Below, piece after piece: positions 52,991-59,702 of a stretch of 59,702 bases of DNA. The translations under genes and the position numbers were made by a program. Source of the DNA: Sphaerospermopsis kisseleviana NIES-73. GTDB lineage: Bacteria; Cyanobacteriota; Cyanobacteriia; Cyanobacteriales; Nostocaceae. The stretch spans positions 4,788,064 through 4,847,765 of the forward strand of contig NZ_AP018314.1 in the NCBI RefSeq assembly GCF_002368075.1, given 5' to 3'. The notes beneath the pieces were generated by a model. The model was not told where the DNA came from. It worked only from the letters and a program-made list of their open reading frames with translations, and did no database searches. Position 1 is the stretch's first letter. The number at the start of each line of letters is the position of its first letter.

Positions 52991-53322
52991 GGTTCTGATT
53001 TGATGGTTTTTGCTTCAATTTTGGTTGCAGACTTGGTAGAACGCCAAATCCACACTGCTGCCGCCCAAAGGGTAAAATTACCCACTAATGTCATGGTAGC
53101 TTGGAGGGTGACTAACCATTCTAGGGATTCGGGGTTGTCGAAATAATGCCAAGTGCAAGCACACATAGCACTGATTAAAGCTGGTAACATGGCAAAGGAC
53201 AATCCCCACCAACTACGGTTTTTTGTCAGTTCACCGTATCTCCAGATTAACCAAATAGCGGCTATCCATTCAATAACACTAGAAACGTGAATAATCCAGG
53301 TGGGAATCGAAAGGGCGTGCAT
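52987..53322 (-). CDS. DUF2499 membrane protein
   Basis: 111 residues, about three spans. Family pattern: LSIPTWIIHVSSVIEWIAAIWLIWRYGE, WWGLSFAMLPALISAMCACTWHYFDN, LVTLQATMTLVGNFTLWAAAVWIW. Found in oxygenic phototrophs next to DUF3593, as here. Role unknown; conservation suggests a thylakoid or envelope membrane function (inference). Confidence 0.92.
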   Translation of the reverse strand: MHALSIPTWIIHVSSVIEWIAAIWLIWRYGELTKNRSWWGLSFAMLPALISAMCACTWHYFDNPESLEWLVTLQATMTLVGNFTLWAAAVWIWRSTKSATKIEAKTIKSEP

Positions 53323-53549
53323 AATAGTCAGTAATCAGTTATTAGTTGTCTATTAGTTGTCAGTTGTAGATAACCACTTAAAAAATTGGTAATCCAAAAT
53401 CTAAAATATCAGGACTTACGTAGAATACCTCACAAACCCTCTTTCCTTTGTGTCCTTTGCGTCCTTTGCGGTTTATTTTTCCATGATTACGGCCTAAGTC
53501 CAACATCTAACATCCAAAATCCAAAATCCAAAATCCAAAATTATTGAAG

Positions 53550-54587
53550 ATGCGTGTTTTATTATCTGGGTATTACGGCAAAGGTAATGGTGGTGATGAA
53601 GCTTTGTTAGCTACACTTTTGCAAATGTTACCACCTCATGTCACCCCTGTAGTGCTTTCTGGAAATCCTGAAGAAACGAGTCGGCGTTATGGTGTGGAAA
53701 GTTACAACCGCATGGCGTTTTTACAGGTAATTCAAGCTTTACGTTCCTGTGATGCGTTCATTTGGGGTGGTGGTAGTTTAATGCAGGATGTGACTAGTAC
53801 CATTAGCCCTTTTTATTATGGCGGATTAATGGCGATCGCTCAAGTCCTAAAATTAAAAACTATAGCTTGGGGACAGGGAATAGGACCTTTATTGCGTCCG
53901 CAAACTCGCTGGTTAGCAAAGCGAAATTTTGCTGGTTGTATTCAAGTCAGTGTACGCGATCGCTCTAGTTCGGCTTTATTATCAAATTGGAATATACCAC
54001 ATATTCTTGCACCTGATCCAGTTTGGGCATTAAAGTCGCAGTCAGTAGCAGAATTAGCAGATTTACCAAAACCAAGAATTGCAGTTACTTTAAGAAATCA
54101 TCCCCAACTTACAGAAACTAGATTAGCAAATTTAACTCGTGCTTTGGTAGAGTTACAAACAGCTACCCAAGCCTTTATTTTAATATTACCATTTCAAAAA
54201 AGCGAAGATTTAGGAATTGCCGAAAAAATTCAACTGCAATTAACAGATAATAGTCAGATTCTTTGTTTAGAAGCACCGGAAATTTTAAAAGGTGCATTTC
54301 AGGGTGTAGATATGGTTATTGGAATGCGTCTACATAGTTTAATTATGGCTGCTAGTGAAGGTTGTCGTTGTTTTGCATTGAGTTATGATCCCAAGATAAA
54401 CAGATTAATGGAAGATTTACAAATACCTGGATGGGATTTAGAAAATATCCCCGATGATGTAGATTTAATTAGTAAAAATTGGTTAGATTTTTATCAAAAT
54501 GGTAATGCTTTGTCATCGGAGAAAATACAATCTTTGGTAAATGGGGCGTTTTTGCATAGGGATTTATTAAAGGATGCTTTAAAGTAA
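53550..54587 (+). CDS. csaB: polysaccharide pyruvyl transferase CsaB
   Basis: 345 residues from MRVLLSGYYGKGNGGDEALL; a TTG two codons upstream is less likely. GT-B-like fold: GNGGDE loop at the N-terminus, IWGGGSLMQD near 76, VRDRSSSALL near 142, and GMRLHSLIMAASEG with the conserved His near 270. In Bacillus and other bacteria CsaB adds pyruvyl groups to cell-wall polymers that anchor SLH-domain proteins; cyanobacteria have many SLH porins. Upstream CAAAATC heptamers run almost to the start codon. Confidence 0.93.
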   Translation: MRVLLSGYYGKGNGGDEALLATLLQMLPPHVTPVVLSGNPEETSRRYGVESYNRMAFLQVIQALRSCDAFIWGGGSLMQDVTSTISPFYYGGLMAIAQVLKLKTIAWGQGIGPLLRPQTRWLAKRNFAGCIQVSVRDRSSSALLSNWNIPHILAPDPVWALKSQSVAELADLPKPRIAVTLRNHPQLTETRLANLTRALVELQTATQAFILILPFQKSEDLGIAEKIQLQLTDNSQILCLEAPEILKGAFQGVDMVIGMRLHSLIMAASEGCRCFALSYDPKINRLMEDLQIPGWDLENIPDDVDLISKNWLDFYQNGNALSSEKIQSLVNGAFLHRDLLKDALK

Positions 54588-54681
54588 ATTTTCTTAAATA
54601 GCATAACCAAATCATACCAAGTTCATTTATTATTGAGATCCGAGTTGATATATATTCCCAGAGATATCCCCAGAGATAATT

Positions 54682-55260
54682 ATGACAGCGATCACCGTCA
54701 ACTTAAATCCTATTATCCAACTCACAGACCATCAATTTTATCAATTGTGTCGAGAAAATCCTGAAGTTAAATTTGAAAGAAATGCAAAAGGAGAAATACA
54801 GATTATGTCACCCACAGGAGGAGGAACGGGAAAACGTAATGTTGAAATTTCGGCAGATTTTGTTTTTTGGAATCGTCAAAATAAACTAGGAGTTTGTTTT
54901 GATTCTTCCACCTGTTTTAAACTTCCCAATGGTGCAAACCGTTCTCCTGATGTAGCTTGGATAAAAAAAGAAAGATGGGATGCACTCACACTGGAAGAAC
55001 AGGAAAAGTTTCCACCAATCGCACCCGATTTTGTTTTAGAGTTAATGTCACCCAGTGATAGTTTAGAAGAAACTCAGGAAAAAATGCGGGAGTATATCAA
55101 TAATGAAGTAAGATTAGGTTGGTTGATTAATCGTAAAATGCGTCAAGTGGAAATTTATCGTCTTGGTAAACCAGTGGAAGTATTAGAATTTCCTCAAGAA
55201 TTATCAGGTGAAGATGTTTTACCGGGGTTTGTTTTGAATTTGCAAATAGTTTGGGGATAA
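54682..55260 (+). CDS. Uma2-family endonuclease-like protein (DUF820)
   Basis: 192 residues: DHQFYQLCRENPEVKFERNAKGEIQIMSPTGG; FKLPNGANRSPDVAWIKKERW; APDFVLELMSPSDSLEETQEKM with PD-(D/E)XK-type residues; RLGWLINRKMRQVEIYR. The typical group of cyanobacterial Uma2 proteins, more canonical than the copy at 27249. Role unknown. A duplicated AGAGATATCCCC unit lies just before the start. Confidence 0.93.
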   Translation: MTAITVNLNPIIQLTDHQFYQLCRENPEVKFERNAKGEIQIMSPTGGGTGKRNVEISADFVFWNRQNKLGVCFDSSTCFKLPNGANRSPDVAWIKKERWDALTLEEQEKFPPIAPDFVLELMSPSDSLEETQEKMREYINNEVRLGWLINRKMRQVEIYRLGKPVEVLEFPQELSGEDVLPGFVLNLQIVWG

Positions 55261-55489
55261 ACTAGGTGACAGATACTAGAGAAGAAAGCAGGGTAACACA
55301 AAACCCTCTTAAAGAAAAAATCGTTCCTATCCAACTCTTGAAACTGTCACCGTGGCGTAGCACCTGTCACCTGTCACCTGTCACCTAGCTTTCACAGATA
55401 ACTTTTTCAGCAAACCCTAAATAGAAATGCTAATGCCATGCTCAATACAACGGTAACACATCAAACATTATGTTACTACTGACAGGAAA
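55261..55489. repeat. short tandem repeats and solo MITE-1 end
   Basis: CACCTGT heptamers at about 55366-55386 and a solo MITE-1 end (TTTTTCAGCAAACCCTAAATAG) at about 55404-55425, between two convergent genes. Confidence 0.8.
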
Positions 55490-56266
55490 TTAAGATAAAC
55501 TAACAATTCCTGACCATTGCACCTTTTTCTCCTTTTCTCGACGATAAGAAAAGAAGTGTTCAGGAGATTGATAGGTACAGTAAGGAGCGATCGCAATTTG
55601 TTCTCCACTAAACCCCAACTGCTCTAACTGCAAAGCATTAACACGACGCACATCTAAACGCACCTTTCCCGGTTCTGCATCCGGTAATAAAGGTGAATCA
55701 GGTAAATCGTGTAAAGCAGCAACTATTTTTTCTGGGTCATTATGTGGTATAATAGTGCTTCCAATTTCCGCAGCCACTTCCACGGAAACTTGGTAAACTT
55801 CACCTGCGATCGCAGGACCCATAGCAATGCGTAAATCTTCCAGTTTGCTACCTTGAGATTGCATCTTTTTAATGGCTTGGGGAACAATCTGCGCTGCTGT
55901 ACCCCGCCAACCCGCGTGTAAAGCCGCTACCTGTCCGATTTTGACATCCCCAATCAGCACCGGTGTACAATCAGCAGAAGCCACCCAAACAGCCTGTAAA
56001 GGTTTTTCACTGATTAAACCATCTGCTAACGCCAACTCATCATTGCTGTTGTTTAAATGTTCATCTACCTCTTGGGGAGTCAAAACAGTATTACCGTGAA
56101 CTTGTTTTAAACGATAAGCAGCAGCTTCTGGTTGCAGTACCTGTGTTAACTCCTGCGGTGGACGTGGCCAAAACTGCTGGGTAAAAAAACCATGAGGCCA
56201 AGGTGTCAAAAGATTACAAGTCAGGTAAGGTAGACCTTCCCAATTGTGCCAGTGCCAAGTGTGCAT
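55490..56266 (-). CDS. pgeF: peptidoglycan editing factor PgeF (YfiH/laccase-domain)
   Basis: 258 residues from MHTWHWHNWEGLPYLTC. An in-frame ATG 19 codons upstream adds a hydrophobic stretch not typical of the family. Cu-oxidase_4 motifs: KQVHGNTV, SADCTPVLI, ALHAGWRGTA, with the conserved His/Cys/His set. The E. coli and related proteins act as a multi-copper-like oxidase or purine nucleoside enzyme and remove wrong residues from peptidoglycan precursors. Divergent from birA. Confidence 0.9.
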   Translation of the reverse strand: MHTWHWHNWEGLPYLTCNLLTPWPHGFFTQQFWPRPPQELTQVLQPEAAAYRLKQVHGNTVLTPQEVDEHLNNSNDELALADGLISEKPLQAVWVASADCTPVLIGDVKIGQVAALHAGWRGTAAQIVPQAIKKMQSQGSKLEDLRIAMGPAIAGEVYQVSVEVAAEIGSTIIPHNDPEKIVAALHDLPDSPLLPDAEPGKVRLDVRRVNALQLEQLGFSGEQIAIAPYCTYQSPEHFFSYRREKEKKVQWSGIVSLS

Positions 56267-56343
56267 TTTCAAACAAACCCAAACAAAAAATACAAAACCG
56301 CCAATCAATGCTAACTTGATCAACGGGATTTAGGGGAATAACT

Positions 56344-57144
56344 GTGGAATTTGATCGGCAACTTTTAGAAAATTTCTTACACTTAGGGCGTAAGCAACCA
56401 TGTATACCATTTTCTCTACACATTTTTGACAGTCTCCCGTCAACTAATCAAATGGTATGGGACTTGATCGCCCAAGGAGCAAAACCAGGATCTGTAGTGA
56501 TTGCCACCCAACAAACCGCAGGTAGGGGACAATGGGGAAGACAATGGTTATCTCCTGCGGGTGGTTTATACCTTTCAATGGCGATCGCTCCTCAACTAGA
56601 AGTCACCAATAGCTATCAACTAACCTTAGCTAGTGCTTGGGGAATTGCTTCACACTTACGAAAGTGTGGCATAACAGTAGGAATAAAATGGCCGAATGAT
56701 TTAGTATTAAATCGTCGCAAACTAGGCGGTATTTTAACAGAAACCAGGGTTTTTCAAGGGCATATTACCCAAGCTGTGATTGGTGTTGGTATAAACTGGG
56801 CTAACCCAGTACCAGAAACTGGCATCAACTTAAAATCCTGGCAAACTACCCAGAATGATCAAGCTATTTCTGGGCTAGAAATGCTCACTGCTCAAGTTTT
56901 ACTGGGAATACAGTCCGGTCTAGAGTGTCTAAACAACGAAGGAATAAGCATACTACTGTCTCGGTATCTGCATTTACTGACAAACATTGGTGATCATGTG
57001 TATGTCAATAATCTCTTAGGCACTGTAGTTGGGGTGACACCCGAAGGAAATCTCCGCTTACAAATGGCTGAATATAATAGGACAGAACTGATAAAAGCAG
57101 AAATTTCTGTAGAACCCGGTACAATCAGTTTGGGTTACTCTTAA
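56344..57144 (+). CDS. birA: biotin--[acetyl-CoA-carboxylase] ligase
   Basis: 266 residues with a GTG start. Catalytic domain only: DSLPSTNQMVWDL, TAGRGQWGRQW (biotinyl-AMP loop), GIKWPNDLVLNRRKLGGIL, GVGINWANP. No N-terminal HTH, so it is a group I ligase that biotinylates AccB without acting as repressor. The C-terminal SH3-like domain is present (GDHVYVNNLLGTVVGV). The only start that keeps the N-terminal helix is GTG. Confidence 0.95.
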   Translation: MEFDRQLLENFLHLGRKQPCIPFSLHIFDSLPSTNQMVWDLIAQGAKPGSVVIATQQTAGRGQWGRQWLSPAGGLYLSMAIAPQLEVTNSYQLTLASAWGIASHLRKCGITVGIKWPNDLVLNRRKLGGILTETRVFQGHITQAVIGVGINWANPVPETGINLKSWQTTQNDQAISGLEMLTAQVLLGIQSGLECLNNEGISILLSRYLHLLTNIGDHVYVNNLLGTVVGVTPEGNLRLQMAEYNRTELIKAEISVEPGTISLGYS

Positions 57145-57232
57145 TCTTCGGTGTTAATTTCTGTTTAATTTCTGTTTAACTTTTTAAGCACATCATCTTC
57201 TTTAAACTTATTACACACAACTGAGAGAAAAA

Positions 57233-58822
57233 ATGACGCAGCCTCATAAATCTGCCCATAACCGCTTGAATAATAAGCGAACTCAAAGTTTAACAACAAA
57301 ACGCTTTGCTTCTACATTACCAGCCCAAGCCCTGACTTGGTTGAGTAGTGTTAGCCTGTTAAGTGGTGGTTTTGTGTTGGCTCAAACGGAATCATCAGTA
57401 GATAACATTGTTCCCACTATTGAAAGTTCCCAACCGACAGCAGTTGCAGAGACAGGAACAAAAGAAACTGCTGCCCCAGAAGCAGTAAAATCAACACCAG
57501 ATTTTGCTGAACGCAGAGCCAGACTGAAAAAGAAACTCAACAATAAAGAAGTTTCCCAAACAGCAGAACCGTTGAGACAGTCTCAACCAAAAGCAGAAAA
57601 TTCTCAACCTGTTGTCATCATTAAAACTTCTCAACCGAAAGCGGAAACGTCACAGGTGAAAAAACCAGAGACTTCTGTTAACTCAGCACCTGAGAAACCC
57701 GCAGAAGTAGCTAAACCAGCAAATAATAATGCTGGGGATACTGGCAGCGCCACAGCGAGGAAAACCAAAGATTACAATAACACCCAGATTGACCCCACCG
57801 AATACAATGGGACTGCAACTAACAACTATGAACCACCCAGTTCTGTAGTTGTTACAGAAAGGTCTAGCGGTTGTGAAGCAGTTTTTTCTAAAAGAGAAAT
57901 TGCTGCTGGTGCTTGTGGTAAAAAAGCCACTGATACCCCTACCGTAGCTGATGCACCCAAAAAATCAGCACCTAGTTGGATCAAAAAAAGTGAAACCGCT
58001 AGTTTAGAAAAAACACCAAAAACACCGCAAGTAGCGGCTCAGTCTAACTCACAAGCCCGCAATGTAGTGAAAACGGTTGCTACTGCTGTCAATAATAATC
58101 AAAGTTGGCGTACTGCCCAAACAAATACTAGCAGTTCTACAAAAACCGCCTATCGTCCGAATCGGTTTATTCCTCAACCCAGCGAGTTTTCCCCAACTAC
58201 AACCGTCAATGCTACACCCATCGCCCCCAGCTTTGGCAGTTTACCCGCGCCAATGGCAGAGGATAATATAGCACCACGTCCAAGTAATGTATCTTATGAT
58301 TTTGCCCTGGCAGCGGTTTTACCACAAGTTCCTTACAGTAACACCTTTGCTTATGCTTACCGTGGTGGTAGTTCGGGAGTAGCTTTTCCCTTATCTTTTG
58401 CTGCGCCTGTAACTTCTTTATTTGGTTGGCGGATACATCCTATAACTGGCGATCGCCGTTTCCATGCAGGTACAGATATAGGAGCGCCCACAGGTACACC
58501 AATTTTAGCAGCAGCTAGAGGTCAAGTAGAAACCGCTGACTGGATTGGTGGTTACGGTTTAACCGTGATTATTAATCACAGTTCTGCCCAACAAACTCTC
58601 TACGCTCATATGTCAGACATCTTAGTTCGTCCTGGTCAGTGGGTAGAACCAGGAATGGTGATCGGTCGAGTTGGTAGCACTGGTAACTCTACAGGACCTC
58701 ACCTGCATTTTGAAGTCCGTCACCTCACACCCAACGGTTGGGTTGCTGTTGACCCCGGTGTGAAGTTACAAGCAGGTTTAAATAACTTGGTGTACAACAA
58801 CAGAACAGCACAGGCCAGATAG
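57233..58822 (+). CDS. M23-family peptidoglycan metalloendopeptidase
   Basis: 529 residues. A hydrophobic segment near 35-51 (ALTWLSSVSLLSGGFVLAQ) acts as signal or anchor. A long Ser/Thr/Pro/Lys-rich linker (about 52-350) contains SQPKAE repeats. The LytM/M23 domain is at about 385-505: H411 and D415 in HAGTDIG, H459 in YAHM, H490-L-H492 in GPHLHFEVR, all zinc and catalytic residues present. Expected to cut peptide cross-links in the periplasm during growth or division. ATG after GAGAGAAAAA. Confidence 0.94.
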   Translation: MTQPHKSAHNRLNNKRTQSLTTKRFASTLPAQALTWLSSVSLLSGGFVLAQTESSVDNIVPTIESSQPTAVAETGTKETAAPEAVKSTPDFAERRARLKKKLNNKEVSQTAEPLRQSQPKAENSQPVVIIKTSQPKAETSQVKKPETSVNSAPEKPAEVAKPANNNAGDTGSATARKTKDYNNTQIDPTEYNGTATNNYEPPSSVVVTERSSGCEAVFSKREIAAGACGKKATDTPTVADAPKKSAPSWIKKSETASLEKTPKTPQVAAQSNSQARNVVKTVATAVNNNQSWRTAQTNTSSSTKTAYRPNRFIPQPSEFSPTTTVNATPIAPSFGSLPAPMAEDNIAPRPSNVSYDFALAAVLPQVPYSNTFAYAYRGGSSGVAFPLSFAAPVTSLFGWRIHPITGDRRFHAGTDIGAPTGTPILAAARGQVETADWIGGYGLTVIINHSSAQQTLYAHMSDILVRPGQWVEPGMVIGRVGSTGNSTGPHLHFEVRHLTPNGWVAVDPGVKLQAGLNNLVYNNRTAQAR

Positions 58823-58859
58823 GGGACAGGTGACAGGTGACTAGGGACTGGGTAATCAG

Positions 58860-58903
58860 TTATATTTTTCCCAATCACCAATCACCAATCACCAATCACC
58901 AGT
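58860..58903. repeat. CCAATCA heptamer tract
   Basis: About five copies of CAATCACC between the convergent M23 and riboflavin synthase genes, preceded by ACAGGTG units. Confidence 0.95.
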
Positions 58904-58906
58904 CAC

Positions 58907-59563
58907 CTATAAATACCCGTGTTCTATTAAGAATGCGGGTGTAATGTCCTCTTGATGTGGTGTTTTGCCTGGGGAAATGAATTTTTCCACGTATTTACCC
59001 AGGATATCGGCTTCTAAGTTTACCCAACTACCAGAACTTAAACAACTCAGGTTTGTTTCCGAGTATGTGAGGGGAATGACGGCTGCTGTAAACTGTGAGT
59101 GTTCAGGTTGATAGGTGGCTACAGTGAGACTGATACCGTTGATGGCGATGCTACCTTTAGGGACGATATAACGAGCGATCGCCTCTGGTACTGCAAAAGT
59201 CATTTCCCAAGAGGTCGCTGTCTGTTCCGCTAAAATGAGTTCACCCATCCCATCTACATGACCCATGACAAAATGACCTCCTACCTTACCCCCCACTCGC
59301 AGCGACGTTTCTAGGTTGACATATCTGGCTTGGGTTTCTTCTCTCCCTAAAGTGGTACGACGCAGGGTTTCTGGTGAAGCAGTGGCAATAAAACCATCTT
59401 TTAAAATTTCTTCCACCGTCAGACATACGCCATCTACTGCTACACTATCGCCATAAGTTAAATCGTGCATAATGGCATCCGAGTGGCTGACAAAAGTAAT
59501 CTGCCACAAATCGTTAGATAAGGGTTTAATTTTACCTAATCCTTGAATTAATCCTGTAAACAT
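58907..59563 (-). CDS. ribE: riboflavin synthase alpha subunit
   Basis: 218 residues. Dismutates two lumazines to riboflavin. Two lumazine-binding repeats: first MFTGLIQGLGKI...GDSVAVDGVCLTVEEI...SPETLRRTTLG...NLETSLRVGGKVGGHFVMGHVDG; second beginning MTFAVPEAIARYIVPKGSIAINGISLTV...NLEADILGKYVEKF. Length matches the family. ATG start. Monocistronic here; other rib genes are not in the window. Confidence 0.96.
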   Translation of the reverse strand: MFTGLIQGLGKIKPLSNDLWQITFVSHSDAIMHDLTYGDSVAVDGVCLTVEEILKDGFIATASPETLRRTTLGREETQARYVNLETSLRVGGKVGGHFVMGHVDGMGELILAEQTATSWEMTFAVPEAIARYIVPKGSIAINGISLTVATYQPEHSQFTAAVIPLTYSETNLSCLSSGSWVNLEADILGKYVEKFISPGKTPHQEDITPAFLIEHGYL

Positions 59564-59599
59564 GATTTTTTGCCAAATTAACTTTATTTACAAGTTTGC

Positions 59600-59702
59600 T
59601 AAGAATTGGTAATGGGTAATTGGTAATGGGTAATTGGTAATACAATTTTGGATTTTGGATTGTTTTTGTCAATTCCAATCTAAAATCTAAAATTTTCTTT
59701 CC
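59600..59702. repeat. short tandem repeats at the right edge
   Basis: GGTAATGGGTAATT units (59607-59642), then TTTTGGA and AATCTAAAAT units. No gene. Confidence 0.9.

Noticed and set aside
56267-56323. Hydrophobic N-terminal extension of PgeF as a membrane anchor
   Set aside because: Family members begin at MHTW; the extension overlaps the divergent birA promoter region and has no separate support.

Overview
The window comes from an AT-rich filamentous cyanobacterium, most likely a Nostocales (Anabaena/Dolichospermum/Nostoc-like) chromosome. The evidence is the many HIP1 octamers (GCGATCGC); the heptanucleotide short tandem repeats (TTGGTGA, GACTGGG, GACTCCT, TTTTAGA) between and inside genes; a tocopherol cyclase; a cyanobacterial-type IspH; cyanobacterial CHASE2-kinase and GUN4-kinase proteins; DUF2499/DUF3593; Tab2; and TPR/CHAT proteins. 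No phage genes, rRNA, CRISPR array or intact transposase gene are visible.

Layout. 0-3.3 kb: a large SNF2 helicase resembling DrmD of the DISARM defence system. It is transcribed leftward off the window edge, so its partner genes would lie outside. 3.4-5.5 kb: dnaX, carrying 19 in-frame heptamer repeats and an A8 tract. 6-9.7 kb: two tandem genes sharing an N-terminal domain; the second is a TPR protein whose C-terminal CHAT protease has been mostly deleted. 10-15 kb: an orphan ABC ATPase, tRNA-Thr and tRNA-Tyr, two conserved small proteins and cysK. 15-19 kb: sparse accessory DNA with small hypothetical genes and the remnant of a luciferase-like monooxygenase. 19-22.6 kb: msrB, a 57-bp tandem repeat array, a DUF218 protein, tRNA-Arg and tocopherol cyclase. 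22.6-28 kb: a repeat-dense zone with nested MITE-like elements, a kinase-GUN4 gene between 140-150 bp direct repeats, and a Uma2 nuclease. 28-36.8 kb: a YHS lipoprotein, a membrane protein, an FHA-flavoprotein, a CHASE2 kinase, the ammonium transporter amt and an SGNH hydrolase. 37-46 kb: ispH, an ORF-free stretch with four terminator-like hairpins (candidate sRNAs), Tab2, a BASS transporter, glycogen debranching enzyme, two peroxiredoxins and a DnaJ protein. 46-52 kb: a P-loop kinase, glgC, DUF29, an overlapping AAA-ATPase/DUF4276-like pair (candidate defence module) and a GH13 amylase. 52.6-59.6 kb: DUF3593/DUF2499, csaB, Uma2, pgeF, birA, an M23 peptidase and riboflavin synthase.

How the genes fit together. 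Most of the window is housekeeping: replication, cysteine, isoprenoid, tocopherol, biotin and riboflavin metabolism, redox defence and cell wall. GlgC, the debranching enzyme and the GH13 enzyme form a loose glycogen/alpha-glucan group between 41 and 52 kb. The most interesting accessory content is the DrmD-like helicase at the edge, the AAA+DUF4276 pair, and at least three families of small non-autonomous elements with TA termini. One of these is caught inserted into another with a readable TA target duplication. All functional calls rest on motif recognition by eye; no database search was run.
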